A stretch of DNA of 34,956 nt, taken from NCBI GenBank assembly GCA_041749815.1, contig JBGTAR010000378.1, forward strand, positions 1 through 34,956. The letters are read 5' to 3'. Position 1 is the first letter of the stretch. Each line of letters begins with the position of its first letter. Below the pieces are notes generated by a model, which was not told the DNA's origin, did not search any database, and saw only the letters and a list, made by a program, of their open reading frames with translations. This stretch comes from JAJTZA01 sp041749815 (GTDB taxonomy: Bacteria > Verrucomicrobiota > Verrucomicrobiia > Chthoniobacterales > Terrimicrobiaceae). The position numbers and the translations under genes were made by a program. Below are positions 17,418 to 25,497 of the stretch, in pieces.

Positions 17418-17433
17418 TTCGCAACGTTGGGAA
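17418..17433. promoter_or_regulatory. Operator site 3
   Basis: TTCGCAACGTTGGGAA keeps the core CGCAACGTTG; the right half departs from the ideal at two positions. It lies 139 bp upstream of the jelly-roll/SASA/GH36 operon, the only transcription unit it could serve, since REP repeats follow on the other side. A weak third half-site (CTTGCAC) stands about 20 bp further on. Confidence 0.65.
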
Positions 17434-17583
17434 TGCGGCGGGAAGCTTGCACCTGCCCACTACTGGCAGTGCTTGCGAGGATCAGCGAGCTTCGGGTTCA
17501 TTCGGAAATTATGTGCATTGCGCCGGGAGAGGCAAACAAGCGAGCCACCTGAGGCAGCATCTGGTGTTTGCACATTTTCCGAC

Positions 17584-17626
17584 GCGCCAAAGGCGCAATA
17601 TTCCATGGCCCGGCCCAACGGGCCAT
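17584..17626. repeat. Two hairpin repeats (REP-like)
   Basis: Two adjacent perfect hairpins: GCGCCAAAGGCGC at 17584-17596 and ATGGCCCG-gcccaa-CGGGCCAT at 17605-17626. A related GGCCCAACGGG element recurs at about 18380-18405 on the far side of the transposase gene. Between the jelly-roll gene and the transposase (17279-17811) only operator 3 and these repeats are seen. Confidence 0.6.
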
Positions 17627-17650
17627 GAGTGCATGACCCCTTCTAATCCG

Positions 17651-17767
17651 CATTTGGTCAGCACCGGAGGTGTTTTCGGACATTAGCCGGTGGCTTGTTT
17701 AATTCACATTTGGTCAGCACCGGAGGTGCTTCCGGACATTAGCCGGTGACGCAAGCCACCGGTGTTC
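17651..17767. repeat. REP unit in two direct copies, left of the RAYT gene
   Basis: Copy one (17651-17697) and copy two (17707-17767) share the order CATTTGGTCAGCACCGGAGG, then TTCGGACATTAGCCGGTG (CCGGACATT in copy two). Each has two hairpins: GCACC-GGA-GGTGC and CCGGTG-acgcaagc-CACCGG, the second complete only in copy two. An inverted, slightly diverged copy lies at 18315-18363. Confidence 0.75.
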
Positions 17768-17783
17768 GTGCAACGCATGATTC

Positions 17784-17797
17784 GCCCCGGCAGGGGC
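17784..17797. repeat. Inner inverted repeat, left arm
   Basis: GCCCCGGCAGGGGC is a short hairpin and is repeated exactly in inverted orientation at 18279-18292, so the pair frames the transposase gene at 14 bp (left) and 20 bp (right) from its ends. Confidence 0.7.
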
Positions 17798-17811
17798 GGA
17801 GGATCGAGGAG

Positions 17812-18258
17812 CTACCACAGAAAACGTTCATCAAATTCCACTCCAGCCCGATGGAGAAATTTGCGATATTCATCCTGGAACGATTTCGTTCGATGATGCT
17901 CATCCTGCTGTGCGATATATTCACGCACTGCGTCACGCTGGGATGGGCTCACGGTGAATGCTCCATAGCCCTCCTGCCAGGAAAAAGATCTGAGTCCGAT
18001 TTCCTCATGAACCCATCGAGAGGAAACAGATTTCATCTCGCGCAGTACGTCCGCAAGCCGATGGGTCGCCTTCAGACCGATCAGAAGATGCACATGATCG
18101 GACACCCCGCCAATTTTTTGCGGTATGCCTTCGAGTTGATTGACCACCCCGCCCAGAAAGGCGTGGAGGCGAGGTCGCCATTCGGCGGATATTGTGGCTG
18201 CCCGGTTTTTGGTGCTGAAAATAATATGGTAATGCAGGGAGAGATGCGTTGATGGCAT
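17812..18258 (-). CDS. REP-associated tyrosine transposase (RAYT, IS200-like Y1_Tnp)
   Basis: The 148-residue protein is a compact Y1 transposase: strand YHIIFSTKNR, the HUH metal motif H55-V-H57 in VSDHVHLLIG, WQEGYGAF and catalytic Y114 in REYIAQQDEHH. The length equals that of single-domain RAYTs. These single-strand nucleases act on REP hairpins, and the gene here lies between nested inverted REP-type repeats, as expected. The ATG at 18258 is the first before the conserved strand. It interrupts the run of sugar genes but shows no frameshift, so it may be active. It has no operator and is presumably expressed weakly. Confidence 0.9.
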   Translation of the reverse strand: MPSTHLSLHYHIIFSTKNRAATISAEWRPRLHAFLGGVVNQLEGIPQKIGGVSDHVHLLIGLKATHRLADVLREMKSVSSRWVHEEIGLRSFSWQEGYGAFTVSPSQRDAVREYIAQQDEHHRTKSFQDEYRKFLHRAGVEFDERFLW

Positions 18259-18278
18259 TTGCTCATGATGGTTCCACT

Positions 18279-18363
18279 GCCCCTGCCGGGGCAAATTTTT
18301 TTCTGGAATGTCGTCCGGTGGCTTGCGCCACCTGCTAATGTCCGAAAGCACCTCTGGTGCTGA
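18279..18363. repeat. Inverted REP units right of the RAYT gene
   Basis: This contains the right inner arm GCCCCTGCCGGGGC at 18279-18292 (exact complement of 17784-17797). It also holds an inverted copy of the REP unit at 18315-18363, where CCGGTGGCTTGCGCCACC and TGTCCGAAAGCACC mirror the left copies with a few changes. Confidence 0.75.
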
Positions 18364-18416
18364 GCAAGCAAGTTCGCGCTTATGGCCCAACGGGTTGGGT
18401 TTGGCCCTGTAGGCGG

Positions 18417-19901
18417 TCAATGTCCGTTGTTTTTGGGAGCGAACTCCATCACTTCTTTGCTCCGGAACGGGCTGGCCGGAAAGCCGTCGGCATTCCAGAG
18501 GCAGGCCCCGTTGGGTTGCTGGGAGAAGGCGTAGCGCGCGCTGACGGGTGCCGCGACCGTCGGGCTCGAAAGGAGGATGGTATCGCCATCGATCGTGGGG
18601 GTGGCCCATTGATAGACGTCGTCGGCTCCGGCCACCGCAAACTGCTGCGAGGTGTCCCCCTTGAGGACCAGGCCTGCTCCGACATGTTCGAAATGCAATC
18701 GGATCGCCGCTCCTACCGTCACCGCCTTCGTGAGCAAGGGACCCTGAAATTCCCGCTTGTCCCCGTAGGCCAGCCCCATCGCACAGCGTGCGAGCCGTTG
18801 GCCGACGAGATCCTTGCGCTTGGGATGCAGGCTGCCATCGGAGACGTTCACATCGAACGCGACGACCATGCCGGTGTTGGGCTCCGTGCGCAGGGTCGCG
18901 AACTGGGCTTCACGTACCGCCGCCCAGCTACCGCCCCCATCGGGTGATGGCGGGTCCTTCGCCCAGTAGGACGCCAGTTGCACGAACAGGAACGGAAAAT
19001 CACCCCGCCCGCAGTCCGCCCGCCAGGCTTCGATCATCCTCTGGAAGAGCGTCCGGTATTCGCCGGCACGCGAGGTATTGGCTTCCCCCTGCCACCAAAT
19101 CACGCCCCGGAATGACAGCTTTCGCAGGGGATGGATCATCCCGTTATACAGCGTCGCCGTTTGATATTTCCTTCCGCCGGCAAGGGTATTGTCAACGTAA
19201 GCCTGATACACCGGATCGCCTGCCATCGTGCCAATGGGGGCCCACCGTTCGAGCGGCGATCCCGCCAGTGCCACCACGATTACCCCCACCGGAACCCCAA
19301 GGTCCTGATGCAGGGCCTTCGCAAAGTAGTAGCCCGTGCCGGAAAAAAACGGCGCATTGGCGGGGGTGCAGACTTTCCATGTGCCTCTGGGGGATTCCTC
19401 GGCCGGCGTGTCGCCACCGGCCACCCTGCTACCTCGGATCCGGATCTCCGGGAAGTCCGCCTTGGCAGATTCCGCATTCCCGGGATCCACGGGCCGCAGT
19501 TGGTAGTGAATGTTCGACTGACCCGAGGCCACCCACACCTCCCCCACCAGGATGTTGCTGAACGTGACCGTCTCGGAGCCCGCAACGGTCAACGCGTAGG
19601 GACCGCCCGCTGGCACGGGCTCGAACTTGACCTCCCAGAGCCCGTCGGCCTTCACATCGGCTGACTTCGTGCTTCCATTCCATGTCACATCCACCGTGCC
19701 CGAATTAGCATCCGCCTGCCCGTAAATCACCACCGGCATGTCCCGCTGGATGACCATGTCGTTCCCAAAGATCTCGTTGACCATCACTTGCGTCGCCGTG
19801 CCGGCATGGCAGACGGCAATAAGAGCCAGAAAGAATGAGATGAATGAAGCCAGGAGAATGCGGCGGCATCTACGTGGGACGTTGTTCGGATGGGAAGGCA
19901 T
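18417..19901 (-). CDS. Sialate O-acetylesterase family (SASA) carbohydrate esterase, copy B
   Basis: The 494-residue protein has a signal peptide (RRILLASFISFFLALIAVCHA) and the sandwich motif FGNDMVIQRDMPVVIYG. The esterase core shows nucleophile S129 in ASGQSNIHY, GVIWWQGEANTSRAGEYRT and H359 in SDGSLHPKRK; the acid here is D-x3-H spaced (DGSLH) rather than the D-x-H of copy A. It should remove acetyl groups from exported or surface-held polysaccharide. The ATG at 19901 directly precedes the signal peptide; an ATG seven codons upstream (19922) is also open. The gene diverges from the PEP-CTERM gene at 20140, with operator 4 lying 130 bp upstream. Its stop codon lies about 50 bp from the REP cluster. 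Confidence 0.9.
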   Translation of the reverse strand: MPSHPNNVPRRCRRILLASFISFFLALIAVCHAGTATQVMVNEIFGNDMVIQRDMPVVIYGQADANSGTVDVTWNGSTKSADVKADGLWEVKFEPVPAGGPYALTVAGSETVTFSNILVGEVWVASGQSNIHYQLRPVDPGNAESAKADFPEIRIRGSRVAGGDTPAEESPRGTWKVCTPANAPFFSGTGYYFAKALHQDLGVPVGVIVVALAGSPLERWAPIGTMAGDPVYQAYVDNTLAGGRKYQTATLYNGMIHPLRKLSFRGVIWWQGEANTSRAGEYRTLFQRMIEAWRADCGRGDFPFLFVQLASYWAKDPPSPDGGGSWAAVREAQFATLRTEPNTGMVVAFDVNVSDGSLHPKRKDLVGQRLARCAMGLAYGDKREFQGPLLTKAVTVGAAIRLHFEHVGAGLVLKGDTSQQFAVAGADDVYQWATPTIDGDTILLSSPTVAAPVSARYAFSQQPNGACLWNADGFPASPFRSKEVMEFAPKNNGH

Positions 19902-20031
19902 GGCTTGTTCTTTGGCGGGCATTGGCGTTAGGTGGAACCAGCTGCCTTCACGACAAACGCAGACCAGCGGGTCCAATTCCCGACACTCGCGCGAATCCTG
20001 TAACATTCCAACGCTGGATTCAGCCGTCGGA

Positions 20032-20047
20032 CTGCCAACGTTGCGAT
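20032..20047. promoter_or_regulatory. Operator site 4
   Basis: CTGCCAACGTTGCGAT: the right half is perfect (GTTGCGAT), the left half keeps CAAC. It is placed between the divergent SASA esterase (130 bp) and PEP-CTERM gene (92 bp). The sequence continuing to 20060 matches site 5 over GTTGCGATT-N6-CGGTTG. Confidence 0.65.
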
Positions 20048-20139
20048 TTTCTTTCGGTTGTGTTGCCACGGATATCCCTTCATTTTTCACTTGTGCTCAC
20101 AACACACCATCCGAACCCAACACTTCACCCCACAAGACC

Positions 20140-21039
20140 ATGAAAAAGATTACCACTCTCCGCCCCTTCCTTCTCACGATGCTGTTCACCCTCGCTGCGT
20201 CAGTTACCCATGCAGCGCCAGTTACCGCAATCTCCGGAGGAGTCTGGAACAACAGTGCCAGATGGAGTGACAACACGAACGTCTCGTCCAACTCAGGCAA
20301 GGATTACCTTAACAGTGGTGGTTTCTCTCTGACCAATTCCTTTGCAACCAGGAACAGCTTTCAAGGGAATACTCTGACACTTGATGGCGCGAGCTCCGTT
20401 GTCGCAAACAGCACCGCAATCGATGGCAATTTCATCCTGACCAATGGTGGCGGAATCGACACCGCAACCACAAACTCGGGAATAGCGGGAACTCTCACCG
20501 TCAACACAACTGGCACATTGCGCAGTGGAACTGTCTCAGACCGGTTTGTGACTATCGACTCTCAGTTGTTGGGATCGGGCGTGCTGACGCTGGATATGCG
20601 CGGCGGTGACATCTTCACCTTTACGAACACCGGCAGCACGTTCTCAGGTTCCTTCTTCCTCACCGGTCCAGACGCCAGTGGCACGAATGTCTTCCGCAGC
20701 ACCGCACTCGGCTCGCTCGGCTCGGGGTCGCTCTTGAATCTGTCCCTCGGCACATTCGAGGCGACGTATGACATCGTATCCGGGAACAACTCCCTGCAAA
20801 TGACCGCAAATTCGACGTTCACGCTGGGGGATTTCGACCACATCTTTTCGAGCGTCACCCTCGGGGCGACTTCCCTCACAGCAGGCACCTACAACGTTGC
20901 CCAATTGAATGCGTTCTCCGGCGGCACCTTCACCGGCTTGAACGGAACAATCACCGTTGTCCCGGAACCCGCTGCCGTTGCACTGTTCGGCATGGCGTCC
21001 CTCCTCCTTCTGGCACGCCGCCACCGGAAGCGCGCCTAG
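20140..21039 (+). CDS. PEP-CTERM anchored beta-rich secreted protein
   Basis: The 299-residue product starts with a signal peptide (FLLTMLFTLAASVTHAAP). Residues ~27-270 are a serine/threonine/glycine-rich repeat-like beta domain (GGVWNNSARWSDN, then NSFQGNTLTLDG, GSTFSGSFFLTG, SLTAGTYNVAQLNAFSGGTF) resembling autotransporter-associated strands. The last 26 residues are a PEP-CTERM sorting signal: VPEP, hydrophobic helix, basic tail RRHRKR. Exosortase would process it for surface or matrix display; no exosortase gene is in the window. Close relatives of the beta domain occur at 26916-29867 and 30031-30876. A degenerate second PEP-CTERM tail follows at 21170. Function unknown; carbohydrate or matrix binding is a reasonable guess given the neighbours. 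Confidence 0.85.
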   Translation: MKKITTLRPFLLTMLFTLAASVTHAAPVTAISGGVWNNSARWSDNTNVSSNSGKDYLNSGGFSLTNSFATRNSFQGNTLTLDGASSVVANSTAIDGNFILTNGGGIDTATTNSGIAGTLTVNTTGTLRSGTVSDRFVTIDSQLLGSGVLTLDMRGGDIFTFTNTGSTFSGSFFLTGPDASGTNVFRSTALGSLGSGSLLNLSLGTFEATYDIVSGNNSLQMTANSTFTLGDFDHIFSSVTLGATSLTAGTYNVAQLNAFSGGTFTGLNGTITVVPEPAAVALFGMASLLLLARRHRKRA

Positions 21040-21169
21040 TGCACCTAAGGTGAGGCAGGCAGCAAGGGGAGGAAGCAACCATCGGGATGCTCGACCCAAG
21101 CCTGCAACGCTCCGGCCATCTCTTTCCGCTGGCAGCGGCGACTTAATCGGGAGGACGGCGACAAGCCTC

Positions 21170-21250
21170 GTGCTCCCGAAACCCGCTGCCGTTGCGTCAG
21201 TGGGCATGCTTCCATGCTCCGCCGCCGACTCCACCCGCCGTCGCGCTTAA
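21170..21250 (+). pseudogene. Degenerate PEP-CTERM tail fragment
   Basis: In one frame this reads VLPKPAAVASVGM, a corrupted hydrophobic stretch, then STRRRA and a stop, parallel to VPEPAAVALFGM...RKRA of the gene just upstream. DNA identity is high over AACCCGCTGCCGTTGC. The PEP has become PKP and the helix is lost, so it cannot act as an anchor. It is probably what remains of a duplicated neighbour. Between 21040 and 21169 nothing is recognised. Confidence 0.6.
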
Positions 21251-21296
21251 AGGCTTACCCCCATCTCACAAATCCCGCTTCGAAACTTCCACCGCA

Positions 21297-21312
21297 CTCC
21301 CAGCGTTGCGAT
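21297..21312. promoter_or_regulatory. Operator site 5 (half conserved)
   Basis: CTCCCAGCGTTGCGAT has a perfect right half and a poor left half. The left half is the same as in site 6 (CTCCCAGC). Positions 21305-21325 agree with site 4 at 17 of 21 bases. It lies 140 bp before the PEP-CTERM gene at 21453. Confidence 0.55.
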
Positions 21313-21452
21313 TGATTTCCGGTTGCCCTCGCGGCTCTCTGGCCGCAATGTTGGTCAGCAAATAAAAAGAGAACCCAATCTCCCACGCAACAAGAATAAA
21401 CAACCGCTTTCCTATAGATACAACGACCCCAGCCCCCACGAACACTAGCGCT

Positions 21453-22343
21453 ATGAAAACGAAACCAAATTCCCATCGTATCCTCCCAACGGTTCTCTTA
21501 GGTTCCGTGCTTCTGGCACTTCCTGTTGCGACTCAGGGGGCAACCGTCGTTGGCCAGATCGCCTTTAATACCGTCGCCGCTACGTCGACAGATTTCAATA
21601 CAACCTACGGATTCACAACGGCTGCCGGAACCAGCACCATGGCTGTGCCGACTGCGGGATGGGCCGTCCGATCAAGCGGCAGCAACTGGACATTGGTTTA
21701 CGGAACGACCCTTAGCGGCACCTCGTTTAGCACAGCCGGGGACGTTGTTGTTTCGTTTCGCTACTCTGCCGGACCGGGTTCATCTACATTTGCAAACAAT
21801 GTCGGCATCCGGTTTTTCGACCCTGCCGGATTGACCACGGCCAACCAATCAACCGCTGTTGACAGCGTCATGGGGTTGCTGGGAATTAATTTTGGCAGCG
21901 GCGGTGATGATGGTTTTCGCTTCTACAAAGACGGCGCACCAAATTCCAGTGGGTGGCTTGGAACGCAGATCACCACTGATATTACGGGCACGGGAGGAAC
22001 TTTCGGCACCGCTGGCTCAACAGGCAACGTTTACTACAGCCCTACTTCCGCCAACTTGGGCGTCTCGGCAGATGGCGCTGAGACTTGGGCGGATGTCACG
22101 TTTACCTACAGTCAGGCGAACAATACTTTGATGGGCAATATCAACGGACTGGCAGCAACCTGGACGATCCCGCTTGCGGATCGGTTGGCGGTCAGCAATG
22201 TCGGAATCGGACTTCACGTCCGAACCGATGGCCGCTTTGATGACTTCCAGATCAACGCGATTCCTGAACCTTCGGCATTCGCCTTGCTCGGAATGGCGTC
22301 CTTCGGACTGTTCCTGATTCGCCGCCGGCGCAGCCACGCCTGA
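21453..22343 (+). CDS. PEP-CTERM sorting domain protein
   Basis: The 296-residue protein has a signal peptide (RILPTVLLGSVLLALPVATQGA), a beta-sandwich body and a C-terminal PEP-CTERM motif (IPEPSAFALLGMASFGLFLI, then RRRRSHA) at residues 270-296. The body (VVVSFRYSAGPGSS, VGIRFFDPAGL, WADVTFTYSQANNTLMGNI, VGIGLHVRTDGRFDDFQI) looks like the choice-of-anchor or lectin-like sandwiches common in PEP-CTERM proteins. It is unlike the PEP-CTERM protein at 20140 outside the anchor. It probably heads a unit with the beta-helix and GH43 genes, since the next gene starts 35 bp after its stop. No strong ribosome binding site is visible. Confidence 0.85.
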   Translation: MKTKPNSHRILPTVLLGSVLLALPVATQGATVVGQIAFNTVAATSTDFNTTYGFTTAAGTSTMAVPTAGWAVRSSGSNWTLVYGTTLSGTSFSTAGDVVVSFRYSAGPGSSTFANNVGIRFFDPAGLTTANQSTAVDSVMGLLGINFGSGGDDGFRFYKDGAPNSSGWLGTQITTDITGTGGTFGTAGSTGNVYYSPTSANLGVSADGAETWADVTFTYSQANNTLMGNINGLAATWTIPLADRLAVSNVGIGLHVRTDGRFDDFQINAIPEPSAFALLGMASFGLFLIRRRRSHA

Positions 22344-22378
22344 CCAAATTGGCGATGCGGGGTAGCAGAGATCATTCT

Positions 22379-24475
22379 ATGATCGCGCGAACGCCCACCC
22401 GCCCCATTGTTTTTGCGCTGGCATTCACGCTTGCCGGGCTTGTATGTGTCCCGCTCCAGGCGGCGACCTACTACGTGAAGAGCACGGGCTCGGACGGTGC
22501 CTCCGGGCTCTCGGTCGCTGCGGCCTGGCGGACGATCACGCGGGTCAACCAGCAGACGTTCCAGCCCGGGGATCAGATTCTCTTCGAGGGTGGTTCAACG
22601 TTTTCGGGAAAAATCTACTTTCCTCCCGGCAGCGGGGGAACGGAGTTCTCACCCGTCGTCCTTGGCAGCTACACTCCCGGGAGCGGAGCGGTGCTGGCCG
22701 ATGGCGCACCGACTGCGGAGCGGGCGACGATCGACGGCGGGGCGGGCGGCGCGTTTTACGCTTGGCGTGCGGCAGGGATGGTCATTGCGAATCTTAATTT
22801 TCACGGTTCGGGCGCGGCGAGCAACACTTCCGACGGCCTGAATTTCTACAACGACCTGTCGGGCAACGTGAAGCTGGCGAAGCTGGATCTGCGGCATCTC
22901 GAAGTCACCGGCTTCGGCAAGACGGGTATCGCCATCGGCGGCTACAACGGCTCCAGCGGCTATCGGAATGTGCGCATCTCCCATGTTTCCGCCCACCATA
23001 ACCTCAACGCCGGGATCCAGCTTTACGGAGCCAATTTTACGCCGGCCACTCCAAACTATGCCAACGAGGACGTGCAGGTGACCTACTGCCGCGCGCACAA
23101 CAACGACGGCGACCCGACTCTCACCCGCAACACCGGCAACGGCATCGTTCTGGGAAGCGTGCAGGACGGGCTCATCGAACATTGCATCGCCTTCGAGAAC
23201 GGGATCAACAACAAGCCCTCCGAGGGGCCGGTCGGTCTCTGGGCCTACGACGCGGACAATGTCATCATCCAGTTCTGCGAATCCTACAACAACCGGACCG
23301 GGAGCAGTGCCGACGGGGACGGGTTCGACTTGGATCAGAATACGAGCAACTGCATCCTGCAATACAACTACTCGCATGGCAACGACGGGGCCGGCTACCT
23401 GGCCTACGCAGGCCCCGGGCTTTTCAATCGCAACAACACCATCCGGTATAACATCAGCGAGAACGACTGTCGCAAGCTCGGTTACGGCGCGATCATGGTT
23501 GGTGGGAGGGTTGATGGCATCGACGTCTATGGCAATACGGTTTACCTTGCCTCGTCCACGCAAACCAATGACCCGGCGGCAGTCCGCCTCGCGAATCTCG
23601 GCGGCAATCCGAAAAACGTGCGTGTGCGCAACAACGTGTTTTTTACGGAAAAGACGGGAAACAACCTGCGGCTCGTGCGGGTGGACTTACCGCGATCCGA
23701 CCATTTCTTCCAAGGCAATCTCTACCATGCGATCAATGGATACCGCGTCACATGGGGTTCCACCACCTACACGAGCCAGACTGCCTGGCTGGCGGCAGTC
23801 ACCGATCAGGAAAGATCAGGAGCGACCATCGTCGCGGTCAATGCCGACCCACTGCTCGCCGATCCCGGCAACGGCGGCACTCTCGGGGATACGTCCCTGC
23901 TGGCGACACTCACCGCTTACCGGATCGGCGCGAACTCGCCCGCCCGCGATGCCGGCATCGATTTGGTGGAGCTGGGGATTTCCCCGGGCTCTCGCGACTA
24001 TTTTGGGGGTCCGTCGCGGGCAGGCCCGGCGTTCGATATCGGTGCCCATGAATATCTGGGGGGATTCTGGGCATGGGCGTTCGCAGCAGGATTGCCCGCT
24101 GACGGGACGGGTGACGGTGCCTATCTGGCGAAGCCCGCAGGCGACGGCATCGAGAATCTCATCAAGTTTGCGCTTGGGCTCGATCCGCTGACCCCCGGGT
24201 TCTCGGGCCGGTTGGCAGCGGGTCTGTGGACCGATGAGCAAGCACCTTTATCGCCCGAATATTTGAGTCTCACGGTGACACTCCCCGAACCAGAAGGAAA
24301 TGGCGTGGCCGTCGGCACCGTGACCTCGGGGGATCTGGCAGGATGGCCCGCCGAAGGCGTCGAAGTATTGCGTGTTTCCCATGGCAATGGAACCCAGACG
24401 ATCACCTGGCGGGACACGGTGCCGCTCGGGAATCAGACGCGACGATTCCTGCGGCTGAAGGCGTCGACCCCGTGA
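22379..24475 (+). CDS. Secreted right-handed parallel beta-helix protein
   Basis: The 698-residue protein has a signal peptide (RPIVFALAFTLAGLVCVPLQA). It then shows the classic opening of pectate-lyase-like beta-helix proteins: TYYVKSTGSDGASGLSVAAA, WRTITRVNQQ, FQPGDQILFEGG. Many short N-rich coils follow (VRISHVSAHHNLNAGIQLYG, NNDGDP, NGIVLGSVQDGLIEHCIAFEN) up to about residue 560. The last ~130 residues carry DGIENLIKFALGLDP and end FLRLKAST, a tail I associate with exported verrucomicrobial proteins. Catalytic residues are not obvious, so lyase, hydrolase or epimerase are all possible. An in-frame ATG at 22349 would extend it by ten residues. The GH43 gene follows within about 50 bp. Confidence 0.85.
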   Translation: MIARTPTRPIVFALAFTLAGLVCVPLQAATYYVKSTGSDGASGLSVAAAWRTITRVNQQTFQPGDQILFEGGSTFSGKIYFPPGSGGTEFSPVVLGSYTPGSGAVLADGAPTAERATIDGGAGGAFYAWRAAGMVIANLNFHGSGAASNTSDGLNFYNDLSGNVKLAKLDLRHLEVTGFGKTGIAIGGYNGSSGYRNVRISHVSAHHNLNAGIQLYGANFTPATPNYANEDVQVTYCRAHNNDGDPTLTRNTGNGIVLGSVQDGLIEHCIAFENGINNKPSEGPVGLWAYDADNVIIQFCESYNNRTGSSADGDGFDLDQNTSNCILQYNYSHGNDGAGYLAYAGPGLFNRNNTIRYNISENDCRKLGYGAIMVGGRVDGIDVYGNTVYLASSTQTNDPAAVRLANLGGNPKNVRVRNNVFFTEKTGNNLRLVRVDLPRSDHFFQGNLYHAINGYRVTWGSTTYTSQTAWLAAVTDQERSGATIVAVNADPLLADPGNGGTLGDTSLLATLTAYRIGANSPARDAGIDLVELGISPGSRDYFGGPSRAGPAFDIGAHEYLGGFWAWAFAAGLPADGTGDGAYLAKPAGDGIENLIKFALGLDPLTPGFSGRLAAGLWTDEQAPLSPEYLSLTVTLPEPEGNGVAVGTVTSGDLAGWPAEGVEVLRVSHGNGTQTITWRDTVPLGNQTRRFLRLKASTP

Positions 24476-24527
24476 AGTCGTGTTCTCCAACGTGGTCGTC
24501 CCGCCTGCGTTTAAAAACATCGCGGAA

Positions 24528-25487
24528 ATGACCCTTCCTGAAAGCGAAACCATGTCCTTCGACTCGCCCGTTTATTCCGGCCATCTGCCCGACCCGTTTG
24601 CCTTTGCGGCGGAGGGAGTTTACTGGGCGGTCGGCACGGAAACTGATAATTCGAAGAGGGACCGTGTGTTGCCGATGGTGAGGTCCACCGACTTGATCCA
24701 TTGGGAACCGGTCGGCGATGTCCTTGTGACCATCGATGAGACGCGGGGTGATTCATTCTGGGCACCTGAGGTGGCGGAGGACGGCGGACGCTACTACCTG
24801 TATTATGCCGCAGGCAAAGGCGGGCATGTCATCCGTGTTGCCGTAAGCGACCGCCCGCAGGGGCCGTATCTCGACTGCGGTCGGCCATTGGTGGACAAGA
24901 CGGTTGTTCCCTTTTCGATCGATGGCCACTGCTTCCGCGACGACGACGGTCAGCGCTATTTCTTTTATGCCGTGGATTTCGCGGACACCGAAAACGGCCA
25001 GCGGGCCGGGACTTCCATCGTCATGGACCGGATGAAATCGATGACCGAACTGGCCGGGGAGCCAATGACCGTGATCCGGGCGCAGCATGACTGGCAACTT
25101 TTCCAGGCCGACCGCGAAATGTATGGCCGACGCTGGGACTGGTTCACGATTGAAGGGCCGTTCGTGAAAAAGCACGAAGACAAATACTATTGCTTCTACA
25201 GTGCGGGGTGTTTCGGGAATGGAACCTACGGCGCGGACTATCTGGTGGCCGATTCGGTGCTCGGACCCTGGCGGGACGAGGGAATCAACGAAGGTGCACG
25301 CTTTCTCTTCAGCATCCCGGGCAAGGTCATCGGCCCCGGTCACTTTTCGATTCTCACGACCCAAGACGGCAAAGATCTCGTGGTCTACCACGCATGGAAC
25401 AGGGAGATGACCATGCGGCAAATGCACGTCACCCCGCTCCTCTGGACACCTGCCGGTCCCCGGTGCGAGGGCTTCGAAGGCCGATAG
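24528..25487 (+). CDS. GH43 family glycosidase (arabinosidase/xylosidase type)
   Basis: From 24528 the protein has 319 residues, a single five-bladed propeller with no signal peptide. The catalytic base is D22 in GHLPDPFAF, the pKa modulator lies in DGHCFRDDDG, and the acid is E209 in TIEGPFVKKH; FWAPEVAEDGGRYYLYY is the usual second-blade motif. The family covers alpha-L-arabinofuranosidases, endo-arabinanases, beta-xylosidases and exo-beta-galactosidases; the sequence alone does not decide. An ATG at 24552 (MSFDSPVYSG) is an equally good start, and a GTG at 24480 is possible. It lies close behind the beta-helix gene in the same direction and converges with the gene at 25498 with 10 bp between. 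Confidence 0.88.
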   Translation: MTLPESETMSFDSPVYSGHLPDPFAFAAEGVYWAVGTETDNSKRDRVLPMVRSTDLIHWEPVGDVLVTIDETRGDSFWAPEVAEDGGRYYLYYAAGKGGHVIRVAVSDRPQGPYLDCGRPLVDKTVVPFSIDGHCFRDDDGQRYFFYAVDFADTENGQRAGTSIVMDRMKSMTELAGEPMTVIRAQHDWQLFQADREMYGRRWDWFTIEGPFVKKHEDKYYCFYSAGCFGNGTYGADYLVADSVLGPWRDEGINEGARFLFSIPGKVIGPGHFSILTTQDGKDLVVYHAWNREMTMRQMHVTPLLWTPAGPRCEGFEGR

Positions 25488-25497
25488 CAGCTTCGAA

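Noticed and set aside
17584..18405. Repeats considered as a CRISPR array
   Set aside because: The units are few, hairpin-forming, irregularly spaced and inverted around a transposase gene; there are no unique spacers of constant length and no cas genes.
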